Below are positions 22,650 through 34,111 of a stretch of DNA of 64,000 bases, in pieces. The notes beneath the pieces are model-generated. The model did no database searches and was not told the origin of the DNA. It was given only the letters and a program-made list of their open reading frames with translations. The position numbers and the translations under genes were made by a program. Source of the stretch: Engraulis encrasicolus (lineage: Eukaryota > Chordata > Actinopteri > Clupeiformes > Engraulidae); NCBI RefSeq assembly GCF_034702125.1, contig NC_085868.1, positions 42,351,782 through 42,415,781 of the forward strand. Reading direction: 5' to 3'. Positions within the stretch are counted from its first letter, which is position 1. The number at the start of each line of letters is the position of its first letter.

Positions 22650-25320
22650 CCGTTGCGTTAAGGTACGCAATGTAGGCAGTTGCCTAGGGCCCCCGAGTAG
22701 GTGGGGCCCCCAAGGACGACAGGTTATGTACCCAACGGCAATGACGATTTTAAATAGCTTTACAATAAGGCACTGTCATCTGTATGAAGGGCTCTGCTGC
22801 GAGGGAAGCAACAGCGCCTCTCTAATACCCCCTGCTCGAGGGGGCCCCCCTCCCAATAGGTTTGCATCAGCGACAACGTGAAAATGTCAATTGCCAAACA
22901 GCGCAACGACAATTTAGTCAGTCAAAGTACCCCCAGCTGGAGGGGGCCCCCCTTCCAATTGGTTCAAGCATCAAAATCCAGCGCAAATACAAACTGGAAA
23001 TCAAGCGACATAATCTCTCACTGGATGTTGCGCAGACGCCAGTTCAGCCTACAGTACGCTCTACATTTTTGGCTCAAGACAGTTGCTTTTATAATACAAG
23101 TTAATTTTGAAGACGACACATTACTCTCTGTACTGCCAAACCACCAAACTGTCCCAGGCCAGTTGACATCGCACAGACAGCAAGGTGCTTCATTTAGCCT
23201 ACACTTTACAGTGTATTGTGTTTTCAAAAACGTCTGTGAAGCATTAATCCACGTGCTGTAACAAGCACTGGGCAAAAGTCGATTGTTCAGTAACGCGCAT
23301 TTTCCCGACACGGAACTGTTTTGGATGTGGACAAACGCAAGAAGAAACGAATGAACAATGTAATGCCTATCGGATAACACGAGTCACACAAGTGCGTTGA
23401 GTGGGATAGCTAAATTGTAGCACAATAGCCTTTCTTGCTATTACTATGGATTACACCTTGGAATTTGGAACCATGATTGTGGAAACGCGTGGATTACAGT
23501 CAGAGGTTGGGATACATTCTGGGATAGGCTACATTCTGCGGTCAAGACAACTCAAGGTAAGGGCACCGGGAAATTGGTCCCCTATAATTGACACCGTTGT
23601 CAACCACGGAGTAACGGAGTGATCCTTGGTCGCTACAGTAGCCTATTCGTGTTTGCTGCGACACTTTTGGATTTGGATTGTATTTTCAAGTGCGTGATGG
23701 ATGCAATAGCCTACGAAAAAAATCTCGTCGAGGAGACCCCCATTGGTTTTCTTGCTTACCAATATCACATCCCCCCAAACCCCCACTGTGCCTGCTCATT
23801 CGACTCAGCCTTGAGTTTCTGGACTGTAGGCCTGTTGAGTCAATATTTCGTTTTGCACAAATGGAGCACCCTCGGTTAGATTTTAAAAGTGATTGGAAAG
23901 ATTAGACCATTCTTTATTTGTGCAATGATCATGATTTTCGTGGTAGGGTGAAAAAAAACCTGATTGGGCATAGGCCTACTTTCATGTGAGAGGTTAAACA
24001 AATACTGAACATTCAATTAGCCTATGGCCTACTTCATGAGAAATGAGCCTACTGAATGGAATGGGCTTTATTTGCCCAGGTCTTTCTTCATAAAGTTTCA
24101 TAAAATGAACTGTAGGGACTAGTTATCATAATAATTAGATTGCATTTCCTCACAGAAAATGCTGGTGTACACATATATGCTTGCTTTTTATGCATTCATT
24201 GCCCTTCATGCATGTGTTGCCCTAGCCACAACACTGTCTGTAAGGTGACTTGTTTGTTCCTAGGTTTCCATGGATTCTGTGACATTATGTTGTAATGGTA
24301 GGCTATGTGACAATGACTGAAGTGCCATCCAAAAATGGTCTGGCCCATCCGAAACAGAAATTCTTGTGTCGTGACTGCCCCATCAGGTGCCCCCCCCCCC
24401 CCCCCCCGGAAAAAAATAGCCTAGGGCCCCGACAACCCCATGAACCTCATGAATTCAGGCATGGAAACGGGTCAGGGGTGAAAAAGGTGAGAAAGGTGCG
24501 GAGTGGCGCGTGTGCTGCAGCGGTGCGCGCACATGTGTGGTGTGCAGTGGCGTTTTTGGGGGATAGTGTTGTATAAGAGTCTTACTAGGGGGGTTTGGGG
24601 GCATGGTCTCCCATGGGAGAAAATTTGTTGAGAAAAATGTGATTATCCACAAGTAAACAGGCCACAATAGGCCGGGCGAAACTGAGAAAATAGAAAAGAT
24701 TTTTTTTTTTTTTTTTTTGCTTTCTTATTATTTAAATTCTGGCATATTTACATGTTGTATATTGATATAGCCTACAAATGTTCAATATCCATGGCCCCTA
24801 TCTAATGAAATAAAACATTACATAGAACACAATAACTGTCAAATATTCTGCTCGGCTGCTGCCACAAAAGCAGCAAATTGTGTTAGATCACGACAATGGT
24901 CCAATATACAATCAAGACTTCCCAGGGCTTCCCAGACTTCATCATGGCAAGCCCCCTCTATACTTTAGTAGCCAAGATCTCAGACTTTTTGTTTGTGCAG
25001 TAGGCCTAACATCTGAATAGGTGAGGTTGCCAACATCAACATGTTCTCTTTGATGTGTAGGCTACTGAAACAAAAATAATATGCATAGTGACATAATCTA
25101 ATGCAAAGTGATTGGGTAAACAAATGCAGATAGCGCATACATGTGACACTGAACAAATCAGAATTTAGATGGCCATATGTTAGGTTGTGGAAAAATGTAT
25201 ATACCTGTACTTTAAGTTTCAGAGCCAAAAAGAGATTTATTGACCATTCAGTGAAGATATATAGTAGGAGGAAAACGCTGCAACGTTTGCAATTTAAGTG
25301 TCTATGTTTATTGTACATCC
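22650..25320. other. No recognisable gene
   Basis: The region contains GCCTAGGGCCCC-type repeat ends (near 22680 and 24420), a C homopolymer at about 24389-24407 and a T homopolymer near 24700. The ORFs at 22636-23905 show no domain, splice context or bias. Confidence 0.45.
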
Positions 25321-25324
25321 ATGC

Positions 25325-25389
25325 CCAATGCAAAGACATGGCAATGCCAGTGAACAAAAGCACCACCAATCAAGGTCAATGGCCTACTT
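25325..25389. repeat. Left part of a locally duplicated segment, split by the retrotransposon
   Basis: GCAAAGACATGGCAATGCCA and GTGAACAAAAGCACCACC recur at 30526-30575. The continuation is at 30020-30175 and is matched by 30590-30735. The second segment shows what the site looked like before the gypsy insertion. Confidence 0.75.
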
Positions 25390-25543
25390 TGTTGTGTCCT
25401 GAACTCTTATTCTGATACAGGATTTGTCTCCATATACTGTATGTTGCTAGGAGACTCTGATTTGTTTATGCTCTTGAAGAACGTTAACTAAATGCTGAAA
25501 CTCACGCTTGTTCCCGCTGTCATTTATTACACAAAACACTACA
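25390..25543 (+). mobile_element. 5' LTR of Ty3/gypsy element
   Basis: A 154-bp repeat starting TGTTGTGTCCTGAACTC and ending AACACTACA. It matches the 3' LTR (29865-30019) except for a substitution and a one-base indel around GTTTATGCTC. Such small divergence suggests a young insertion. Confidence 0.93.
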
Positions 25544-25547
25544 AAAT

Positions 25548-25557
25548 TGGCGACGAG
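25548..25557 (+). other. Primer-binding site, tRNA-Ser type
   Basis: TGGCGACGAG begins four bases after the 5' LTR. It is complementary to the CCA end plus acceptor stem of vertebrate tRNA-Ser(GCT) (end CTCGTCG-CCA). Confidence 0.75.
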
Positions 25558-25580
25558 ATTCAACTACTTTTTCTGCAAAG

Positions 25581-25976
25581 ATGACGGCTGCTAACGTTCC
25601 CTTCCCGACCTTCTTCTTACAATGCCCGGGTGAGCCTGCAATGCCTTTTAAAACGTGGAAGAAAATCTTCGAAAACTACCTGCTCGTGATCAATGCGATT
25701 GGTGAGGAATGGCCGGTTGCAAGGAAGAGGGCAATACTGCTACACTGCCTCGGCTCGGAGGGACAGAGAATCTTTTACTCCCTACCGGACACAGGTATTA
25801 CATATGACACTGCTTTGGCTGCATTGGAAAAGTACTTTAATCCAAAGACTAACACAGTTGCAGAGCGCCATGCATTCCATAAACGGGCTCAGGCATCTCA
25901 TGAATCGATCCTACAGTATGTTGCTGCGTTGCGAGACCTTGCTTCAACTTGCGATTTTGGCGCGAAGGCAGATTAA
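25581..25976 (+). CDS. Retrotransposon gag, N-terminal part, ended by an in-frame stop
   Basis: 131 residues beginning MTAANVPFPTFFLQ, a start typical of gypsy gag. They contain the capsid-like stretch around WKKIFENYLL and YDTALAALEKYF. The TAA at 25974-25976 lies in the same frame as the long downstream ORF and the protein similarity continues without a shift, so this looks like one nonsense change. The rest of gag, including the zinc knuckles, lies in the next ORF. Confidence 0.88.
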   Translation: MTAANVPFPTFFLQCPGEPAMPFKTWKKIFENYLLVINAIGEEWPVARKRAILLHCLGSEGQRIFYSLPDTGITYDTALAALEKYFNPKTNTVAERHAFHKRAQASHESILQYVAALRDLASTCDFGAKAD

Positions 25977-25991
25977 CATATTCGCGACCAA

Positions 25992-28900
25992 TTGATTGAA
26001 CATGTGTGCAACCCAAGAATTCGTGAGAGACTGTTGTTAGGCTTAGATGCTGACTTTACTTTGGACAAAGCTATCACAATAGCTACACAAATCGAATCAG
26101 CTGTGGACCATGCCAAGAGCATCAGCGGTGCCCGTACGGTCCCCGTGCAAGCCGTGCAGCAAACTTCCCAACGCAAGGGGAGAGGGCGCCAGTCGAATGC
26201 TGCAGGCGCCAACGGCTCTGCTAAACGTAAACAAGCAACCTGCTACCGCTGCGGCTCCAATGCTCATTTAGCCAATGCACCCAACTGCCCTGCGATCACA
26301 GCTACATGTAAACAATGCAAAAAGATTGGACACTTTGCCAAAGTGTGCCGCTCTGCTCAGCCAAATACACAGGAGGTGCGTGAAGTAGAGCTTCCTGAGG
26401 TCTTGGTGCTTTACACAGAAAATTCTGTCAACCCAACTGCTAAAATTACATGCACTGTGGAGATTGCAACCGAACAGTCACAGCCATGCACAGTTGACTT
26501 AGTCGTGGACTCTGGGTCTTCTGTCTCCATTCTGCCACAAAGCCTCTATGTGCGCCACTTCAACCATGTTCAGCTGACTCAGCCCAAAGTCAGGCTTGTG
26601 TCTTATTCAAAAACACACATCCCTGTTCTTGGCTGCATGTCCGCGAATGTGTCCCTACATGGCCGCACAGTTGCATGCACATTCTACATTGTGACAAACG
26701 GAACTCCACTGCTTGGGCGAGACCTCATGGCGTCACTACAGGTGCGCATCCAGCACAACAGAGTCCTGCCTCCTACTGCCCCTGTGCTGGAATGTGCCAC
26801 TGCCACGCCTACACCTACACCTACTCCACCCATCATCGGCTGTGCAAAGAACTTTGTTCACCTGGTGAAAATTGATGACACAGTCAAACCAGTGCGCCAA
26901 AAGCTCCGCCGCCTGCCTCTGTCTGTTCGAGATGCCGTGACAGAGGAACTGCGCAACCTACTGGCAGCGGGCGTAATTGAGCGCATTGATGCTTCACCCT
27001 GGGTGTCACCAATTGTTGTCATACAGAAAAAGTCAGGCAAAATACGCATGTGCACTGATCTGCGTGAACCAAACAAGGCGGTGATCATTGACGCACACCC
27101 ACTGCCTCACATGGATGATCTGCTGTCCAGCTTAAAGGGTGCTGCCGTCTTCTCTACAATTGACCTGGCTAGTGCGTACCACCAGATGCCACTACATGAA
27201 CAGAGCCGTGACCTAACTGCCTTTATTACCCATGAAGGCCTGTTTCGCTACTGCCGTTTGCCATACGGGCTTGCTTCAGCTCCTGCCGCTTTCCAGAAAA
27301 TGATGAGCGTTATTCTGGATGGCCTGCCGGGGGTGCAGTGCTATCTGGATGACATCGTCATTCATGGATGCGACATGCCTGCTCACGACAAGGCTTTAGC
27401 TGCTGTGCTGCAACGGCTGAAAACTGCTGGCCTACAACTGAACAACGACAAGTGCCGCTTCCGCCAGCCCAAATTGCCGTTCCTGGGACACGTCGTGTCA
27501 GTGGATGGACTACACCCTGACCCTGAGAGCATTCAGGCCATCGCTGACGCACCTGCACCTACCGACGCCTCAACTCTGCGCTCCTTCCTCGGACTGCTCT
27601 CATGGCACTCCAAGTTCCTGCAGAACCATGCCACTGTGGTGGAACCAATGCGAGCATGCCTGAGAGGGCCTGACAGTGCTTTTCAATGGACTGCTGAGGC
27701 ACAAGCTAGCTTCGACACTGTCAAGAGAATGCTGATTGGCAGTCAGGCTCTAGCTTTGTTTGACCCTACACTGCCTACAATCGTGTCTACAGACGCCTCC
27801 GACTACGGCCTAGGAGGTGTGCTTTCACAAGTGGGCCCAGACGACGTCGAAAGGACTGTGGCGTATGCGTCCCGAACTCTGTCTGCTGCTGAACGCAAAT
27901 ATGCCACAGTTGAAAAGGAAGCCCTTGCATGTGTGTGGGCTGTCGAGCGATGGCGTACTTACCTCTGGGGACGACGCTTTACCTTGCGAACAGACCACCA
28001 GGCGTTGACGACTCTACTTACCACCAAAGGGGTCGGCCGCGCCGGTCTCCGTGTGTCAAGATGGTCTGCGCGTCTGATGTGCTACAACTACGACATCATC
28101 TACCGCCCAGGTGCCGAAAACGCTCCAGCTGACTGCATGTCCCGCCTTCCTCTACCTGCTGCATCCTCTGACTCTGAGGACGACACTGATCCTGAGATGG
28201 TTGCTCTCCTCTCTGATGCTCGTACTACACTGTCCGCTGCTGACCTCGACTCTGCCTGCTCCTCGTGCCCCGAGATCACCAAACTCCGGCTCCAGATATC
28301 GCGTGGATGGCCTGCCAAACCCAAAGGTCTCGACCCTGACCTCCTGCAATACTACAAGCTCCGCAATGAGTTCTGCGTCAAGGACCAGTTCGTGTTTCGC
28401 AACCAGTTTCGCCTGGTTGTACCTACTGCATTACGACAAGACCTGATCTCCATTGCACACGAGTCCCACCAAGGGGTGCTACGGACAAAGCAACGCCTAC
28501 GTGAACTGTACTGGTGGCCAAGTATGGACATGGAGGTACTCAATGCCCTCCGTGGCTGTGAATTGTGCCCGCTGAATGACAAAACAGCAAAGCCACGTCC
28601 AGCTCCGCTGCAACCAGTGCCTCTGCCAGACGGTCCATGGCAGAAAGTTGCGATGGACATTGTTGGTCCATTTGAAATTGCTTCTCCAGCCTGCAGGTAT
28701 GCAATTACACTCACTGACTACTATAGCAAGTGGCCAGAGGTTTCATTCACATCGAACATTACCACTGACACTGTTCTCACTTTCCTATCCACGTTGTTCA
28801 GTCGTCATAGCAACCCCCTGAGCATCGTGACAGACAACAGTGTTCAGTTCACCTCTGCTGCATTCACCGCTTTCCTGCAAGAGAGAAATATTACACACAA

Positions 28901-29366
28901 CCGCTCCTCTCTCTACTACCCTGCTGCCAATGGGCAAATTGAGAGATTCAACCGTGTGCTCAAGCAAACAATCCAGCTGGCCATACAACAGCACAAGCCA
29001 TGGAAGCCAGTTGTCACAGACTTTTTACACGTCTACCGCGCTACACCCCACGCCACAACTGGGACTTCACCTTTCCAGCTCCTCTGTGGTCGTCCCATGC
29101 GCACAAAGCTGTCTGTGTTACCTCCTCCGTCCTCTCCTCCGCCTGCTCCCAAGGACGCTGACATCCGTCACAGAGTTAGCCAGCGCCAGGCGAAAATGAA
29201 GGCCTACACCGACGCCAAGCGTGGCGCCAAGCCTCCTGCTTTTCAAAAAGGGGACAGAGTGCGTGTGAAAAATCCACTACATGTGCCTAAGGGTCAGAGG
29301 AAGTTCAGCAATCCTCTTACCATCAGTGAAAAAGTTGGTGAGAACACACAAGCTGAGCAATGGTAA
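25992..29366 (+). CDS. Retrotransposon gag C-terminus and pol polyprotein
   Basis: 1124 residues from the first ATG after the stop. In order: a zinc-knuckle pair at about 84-119 (C84, C87, H92, C99; then CKQCKKIGHFAKVC, a canonical CX2CX4HX4C). An aspartic protease with VDSGSS at 172-177. A reverse transcriptase at about 300-500 with the catalytic YLDD at 451-454. RNase H with STDAS (D601), E643 and D668. An integrase with HHCC zinc site H823, H826, C856, C859 and DDE residues D889, D948 and E984. The protease has DSG rather than DTG. The end (EKVGENTQAEQW) departs from the family because of a frameshift. The continuing frame is 29353-29520. Confidence 0.93.
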   Translation: MIEHVCNPRIRERLLLGLDADFTLDKAITIATQIESAVDHAKSISGARTVPVQAVQQTSQRKGRGRQSNAAGANGSAKRKQATCYRCGSNAHLANAPNCPAITATCKQCKKIGHFAKVCRSAQPNTQEVREVELPEVLVLYTENSVNPTAKITCTVEIATEQSQPCTVDLVVDSGSSVSILPQSLYVRHFNHVQLTQPKVRLVSYSKTHIPVLGCMSANVSLHGRTVACTFYIVTNGTPLLGRDLMASLQVRIQHNRVLPPTAPVLECATATPTPTPTPPIIGCAKNFVHLVKIDDTVKPVRQKLRRLPLSVRDAVTEELRNLLAAGVIERIDASPWVSPIVVIQKKSGKIRMCTDLREPNKAVIIDAHPLPHMDDLLSSLKGAAVFSTIDLASAYHQMPLHEQSRDLTAFITHEGLFRYCRLPYGLASAPAAFQKMMSVILDGLPGVQCYLDDIVIHGCDMPAHDKALAAVLQRLKTAGLQLNNDKCRFRQPKLPFLGHVVSVDGLHPDPESIQAIADAPAPTDASTLRSFLGLLSWHSKFLQNHATVVEPMRACLRGPDSAFQWTAEAQASFDTVKRMLIGSQALALFDPTLPTIVSTDASDYGLGGVLSQVGPDDVERTVAYASRTLSAAERKYATVEKEALACVWAVERWRTYLWGRRFTLRTDHQALTTLLTTKGVGRAGLRVSRWSARLMCYNYDIIYRPGAENAPADCMSRLPLPAASSDSEDDTDPEMVALLSDARTTLSAADLDSACSSCPEITKLRLQISRGWPAKPKGLDPDLLQYYKLRNEFCVKDQFVFRNQFRLVVPTALRQDLISIAHESHQGVLRTKQRLRELYWWPSMDMEVLNALRGCELCPLNDKTAKPRPAPLQPVPLPDGPWQKVAMDIVGPFEIASPACRYAITLTDYYSKWPEVSFTSNITTDTVLTFLSTLFSRHSNPLSIVTDNSVQFTSAAFTAFLQERNITHNRSSLYYPAANGQIERFNRVLKQTIQLAIQQHKPWKPVVTDFLHVYRATPHATTGTSPFQLLCGRPMRTKLSVLPPPSSPPPAPKDADIRHRVSQRQAKMKAYTDAKRGAKPPAFQKGDRVRVKNPLHVPKGQRKFSNPLTISEKVGENTQAEQW

Positions 29367-29520
29367 TACATGGAACGCCTCCCACCTCACCAAGTTCCAT
29401 GACACCACACCAAATCCACAGCCTGTGGACGAGGACACTGATTCAAACAACCATACCCCAGAACCCAGGCCCATGCGAGAAATCCGCCAGCCTACCTGGC
29501 TGAAAGACTATGTCACTTAA
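29353..29520 (+). pseudogene. Frameshifted C-terminal end of pol
   Basis: In the +1 frame the sequence reads NGNTWNASHLTKFHD and continues Pro/Asp-rich to PTWLKDYVT and a stop. This is the usual end of gypsy integrases of this type and should follow the pol ORF. A one-base indel near 29350 explains the break. Confidence 0.75.
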
Positions 29521-29850
29521 ATGTGGACACTTAAATGTGGACTGCCTACTGTTATGCATTTTGTTATTAACCTTTACTTACCTTCCAGGTTACCTCCAGT
29601 GAATTACCAGTTCAGTTCAGTTACTCATGCCAATTCACTTTACTTATGTTTACGTATGCAATTGTGTGAACATTCAAGTGATGTTCTTAATCGTAATGGT
29701 TAGTTTTCATTACCATGCTGTTATTCCTGAAGTATTTCATTCTCTCCTAATACTTACCAAGAATAAGTTAGTGAAACATGTCTCTGGTTACTTGAGTGAT
29801 ACTTGACATTCTCCAGTAGTCTGAGACGTGTATGGGTTACTTCTCTTTTA

Positions 29851-29864
29851 AAGAAAAGGGGAAA
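29851..29864 (+). other. Polypurine tract
   Basis: AAGAAAAGGGGAAA lies directly before the 3' LTR, the usual plus-strand primer position. Confidence 0.85.
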
Positions 29865-30019
29865 TGTTGTGTCCTGAACTCTTATTCTGATACAGGATTT
29901 GTCTCCATATACTGTATGTTGCTAGGAGACTCTGATTTGTTTTATTCTCTTGAAGAACGTTAACTAAATGCTGAAACTCACGCTTGTTCCCGCTGTCATT
30001 TATTACACAAAACACTACA
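29865..30019 (+). mobile_element. 3' LTR of Ty3/gypsy element
   Basis: A 155-bp copy of the LTR with the same TGTTGTG start and ACTACA end. Confidence 0.93.
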
Positions 30020-30525
30020 CTATTAACATGAAAACCATGTATTGGTCAGCGCACAAAAAGAGAACCTCAAACCACAGTGAGACGAGGGCAACATATTGCT
30101 GGCCTAGTTGATCTTTAAAAAGACCAAAGACCAGACCACACAGATAGGCCAAACTGTACGCTGCATTTCACATTAAGTTGAAATTAAAGTTAGGCCTATT
30201 TGCACTCGTGTTTATTTAAATAGGCTATGTTATTTTAAATATAAGCTAATTAAATAAAATTGCACCAGGGTTCATTAATTTAGTTTTAAACTTCCAACTG
30301 GTTGAAGGTAAAGTTTACCAAATTATAAGGCCTTTATCTGAACAGGTTCTGAATAAAATTTCCACTTCAGGAAAAATCTGATTGTCTGGCTAATTTGTCT
30401 TTTAGTCTAGGGTCTGTGCTTAATTTGACAGTGGAAAGCACTGCAATTAGCCAACAAATGTGCCTGTTCAAATTCTTCCAATATAGGCTTTCCTCAATAA
30501 TTATAATTGTACAACTATATTCACA

Positions 30526-30735
30526 GTGCAAAGACATGGCAATGCCAGTGAACAAAAGCACCACCAATCAAGGTCAATATAGCCTATAAACATTAGAAAA
30601 CCATGTATTGGTCAGCACACCAAAATATACAGAGAACCCCAAGCCACAGTGAGAGGAGGACAACATATTGCTGGCCTAGTTGATCTTTAAAAAGGCCGAA
30701 GACCAAACCACAACTAGGCCAAACTGCACACTGCA
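30526..30735. repeat. Second copy of the local duplication (no retrotransposon)
   Basis: It repeats 25325-25389 plus 30020-30175, including CATGTATTGGTCAGC and ACATATTGCTGGCCTAGTTG. It works as an empty-site reference. Confidence 0.75.
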
Positions 30736-30749
30736 TACAATTTCAGTTA

Positions 30750-33260
30750 CAATGCACTCATGCCTCCCAATGGCCCCTCAACCTCATAATAAGCCTATCA
30801 ATGCCCCCCCATTATTAAGAAATACACGTGACTAATGACCCCAATGGCAACTAAGCACCGCCCCCTCTTAACTATATCCTTCCCAATGCCCACCTGGGGG
30901 ACTCTAGAGCCCCTGTTGAGAAAGACTAATCTAAATGTTCAAAGTTGTATGTTATACTTTCACAGTATTTCTATGCATGTGATAGGCCAGGTGAATAAAT
31001 ATTCCCATACCAGTGTATGCCGTCTGCTTCGTACACATCCACTCAAAAGATAGACCACCTTAAAAGTGCTGGTGTTGCGTATTAAGTTAATGTACGTAGG
31101 CCTACCTAAGGTGAAGATATCTGAGTGATAAGTTAGCATTATGATCAATTTAATGTTTCCTAAAAAATCTTTGGTTTATATAGTACTAGAATGTCTCATT
31201 AAAATCATTTCATATAGTGTGTAAGCTTACACATAATGAAGAACATATATTTGACACAGAAAACTATGTATATGGATGAAGATGTTAATTACGTATATTT
31301 AAATTAAGACTACTGCTTGACACGTATTGTGTACATGTAGGAAAGCCAAAGTTGTACATAGTCATGTTCATTGAATGTATTACTGAAACTTTTTGTGCAT
31401 TAGTGTGGCTGTAGCTGTTGTAAATCCAAAGGTATCTTTCTATCATTGGAATTATAATCACACGTGATTAATAATAGGACAACCTTTCATTATTTTTATA
31501 TACTACAATAGGCCTAAATAATTTTGCCTTGTAGCGAAACTTTTTCTGTGTGAGAAATGTTATTGTTGGGGAAAAGGGCAGAGAGATAACATGATATTAT
31601 CAACACATTTGGTTTTTGAGTGGCTAACGATCTAATCAAAAGATCCAAGGGCTAACGATCTAATCAAAAGACAAGTTCTATTTTGTCGGCGCCGCCCATT
31701 GACTATCAATGCTATGTTCGTGTGAAATTGGGTTTGGGGGTCCGAATTATGTCGGTAGCGAAAGTGCGCCGCAGTGCTGTCGGAGCCAATGTGCGGCCGG
31801 CCTTATCCATTTACATTTATCTGGGTTAGATATAATAAATTTGGTTCATCAAAACCCTGCCGATGCCCCCAATGGCAACTAATATAAGCAGGCCTCCTCT
31901 CAACACTGACTATCCAATGTCCCCTCAACGCTTGCCTGGTTGTGATCTCGTTTGAACAGTTAATCATCATATTTCAGACAACTTGTAATACAAAAAATCT
32001 TTGGATAAACTACTGAAATTTTAGTCCATTCACCTAGTATATCTGTTTCCCTATGAAAAAAATAATAGGAAAGCTCCAACTTCGACCATGAAAAAAAAAT
32101 GTTTGACCATGTTCCACTAAATATAAATCGGTAGATTTTTAATGTCACTTAGATGTAGGCTACCAAGGGATTACAAAAAACTTGATTCCTATAACAATTT
32201 GTCCCGTGTCAAACGATTGACTAAGTTAGGCTTCGCTCTTTCTCCCTCTCCCTCTCTCTCGTGCGTGCTATAAGAAGCCGCAGCATATGATTAGAAGTAT
32301 GATGTTGAATGCCTCGCGTAGCCTCTATGCGCTTCTTCCCCGTAGTGCCTACTAGATACTTTCGCCATTTCGTAGTGCACAGACCCGTTAAAATACCTAC
32401 CCAAGCTTTCATTAACGGAGCTCTTTTGAGAATAAATACTTTTTCACGCAGGGCAATTGCGGTTTCAAATTATTAGGAAACACACCACTGTGGCTAACTA
32501 CATTCATTCACTTCTCATCCAAATGCTTGCGTCTTGATGTTCTCATAACAAGAATCATGATCTCAAATAGCTACCTCTCTGGGGAACGCGTAGACTGTCT
32601 GTGACAGATCGTTTGGACATTTTCTTATAATCAGAGATGTTCTAGAACTATAAAGAAAGATATTTGATACAACTACGCCAGCCCCGCAGACCAAAGCGGC
32701 ACCTGTTTAAAATTGCGCTTTCAAAAAGAAGTATGAAAGGCGGGACTTAGATTGAGCTTGTTCACGTTATTGGCTGTGCCAACAGCAACAAATGCTGTGA
32801 TTGGTAAAACGTCATTGTAAGTTGTGGAATCTCTCCTGGAACGGTATGAAGTTTTCTACGGTAGAGCGCTACACAATGATACAGTAAGTTGGCGCTACAC
32901 TTTTCTCCTCACTCGACACCCCCCACCCCTAAAATTTTCTCCTCGGATCTACACGATTCACAGAAATGACCCATTTTGATTTCAAAACCGTGAATTTCGC
33001 CGAAAGGTGAGGGATTTTCATGCCTGTGAATTAGTTGTTCTGGATCAGCTATGTTTTATTGTGAAACTCTTACGTAATACACAGCCACTGTTATGATTTT
33101 TCTGTTATCAGATTACCTGGCAATTAGCCTACCAGGTCATAATTACAGTCTTTCTAAAAACTAGTTGCATTGGTGAAATGATGCACTAAGGATGCATTAT
33201 GGTTTTGAATGAACTAATAATACTTTTAATGTTATATGATAATGGTTAACATAATAATAA
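30750..33260. other. No recognisable gene
   Basis: AT-rich. A 25-bp direct repeat GCTAACGATCTAATCAAAAG occurs twice at 31623-31672. Another degraded repeat end lies around 32895-33010. No exon supported. Confidence 0.4.
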
Positions 33261-33269
33261 ATAACATTA

Positions 33270-34110
33270 TAAAATATGCGATGCAATGCGGGGCCAAGCA
33301 GTAAACTTGCCCAAGTCGCCACGGCAACAGAAGGAACTGCAGCACCCCCTTTGGCCCAAATCTCGCCAATGTTGGTGTGCATTCCTTGGAGGGGAGTGTG
33401 ATCACGTGAACCAAGTTTAGTTTGAATCCGTTAAAGGGCTGCCAAGATATGAGCTCACTTCCTGCTACCTGTTGGTGGCGCTAGAGTGTTTGAACTGGGG
33501 ATCTGGATTTTTGGGGGGAAGTCATGGGATGGACTAGTGTGTGTGCAAAAAATCCCAGCAGAATCTGACAAATGGTTGCTGAGATAAGACCTCAGTTCCT
33601 GTTTTGCAACTTTTTACAAAATTCAAAATAGCAGAATTTCTCTTTTGCGTTGATGTGACATCATGTAGTGCGTTGGGTTCGACTCGGCCCAAGGATTCTA
33701 GTGATAGTAATATATTTTATATTGTCCATATGGTTTAAAAGCTACAGGCAAAAATGTAGCTAAAATCTTGACCTGTTGGTGGCGTTACAGAGTTAGAGCT
33801 GGGGATCTGATTTTTTTGTGGGAGGGCATGGGATGGACTACTATGTGTGTAAAAAATCCTAGCCAAATGCGACAAACGGTTGCGGTTCAAAAGTTACAAG
33901 CAGAAATGTACCTGCAACTTTGACCTGCTGGTGGCGCTAGCGGGTTGGGGTTGGGGGTGGGGCTCTATAAATTGCTGTGGGTGATGCTGAGACTGTCCCA
34001 AATATGTGTGCCGATTCTCAGCATTTTCCTACGTACGGTTCTATGGGCTGCCATAGACTTGCTGAGGAGAAAAAAGTTGTTGAATAATAATAATAAGAAA
34101 ATCCGCAACT
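33270..34110 (+). repeat. Interspersed repeat with recurring CTGTTGGTGGCG units
   Basis: The phrase CCTG(T/C)TGGTGGCG(C/T)TA occurs at about 33466, 33772 and 33923, each followed by GGGGATCTG-like or GGGTTGGGG sequence. The 3' end has AATAATAATAATAAG, the tail style of a retroposed repeat. The family name is uncertain. Confidence 0.5.
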
Positions 34111-34111
34111 A

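Larger units (their letters stand above)
25390..30019 (+). mobile_element. Ty3/gypsy LTR retrotransposon, about 4.6 kb, nearly complete
   Basis: Two near-identical LTRs enclose a primer-binding site, gag, pol in the order protease, reverse transcriptase, RNase H, integrase, and a polypurine tract. That order and the short LTRs fit Ty3/gypsy, and the RT motifs (DLREPNKAV, LPHMDDLLSS) look most like the Mag-type branch. No envelope gene is present. Gag and pol share one reading frame. A TAA stop at 25974-25976 cuts gag and a frameshift near 29350 cuts the pol C-terminus, so this copy is probably inactive on its own. Flanking 5-mers (CTACT/CTATT) are only an approximate target duplication. Confidence 0.93.

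Noticed and set aside
23619..23905. ORF of 86 codons with hydrophobic start
   Set aside because: No splice signals, no recognised domain, and an overlapping frame is equally long.
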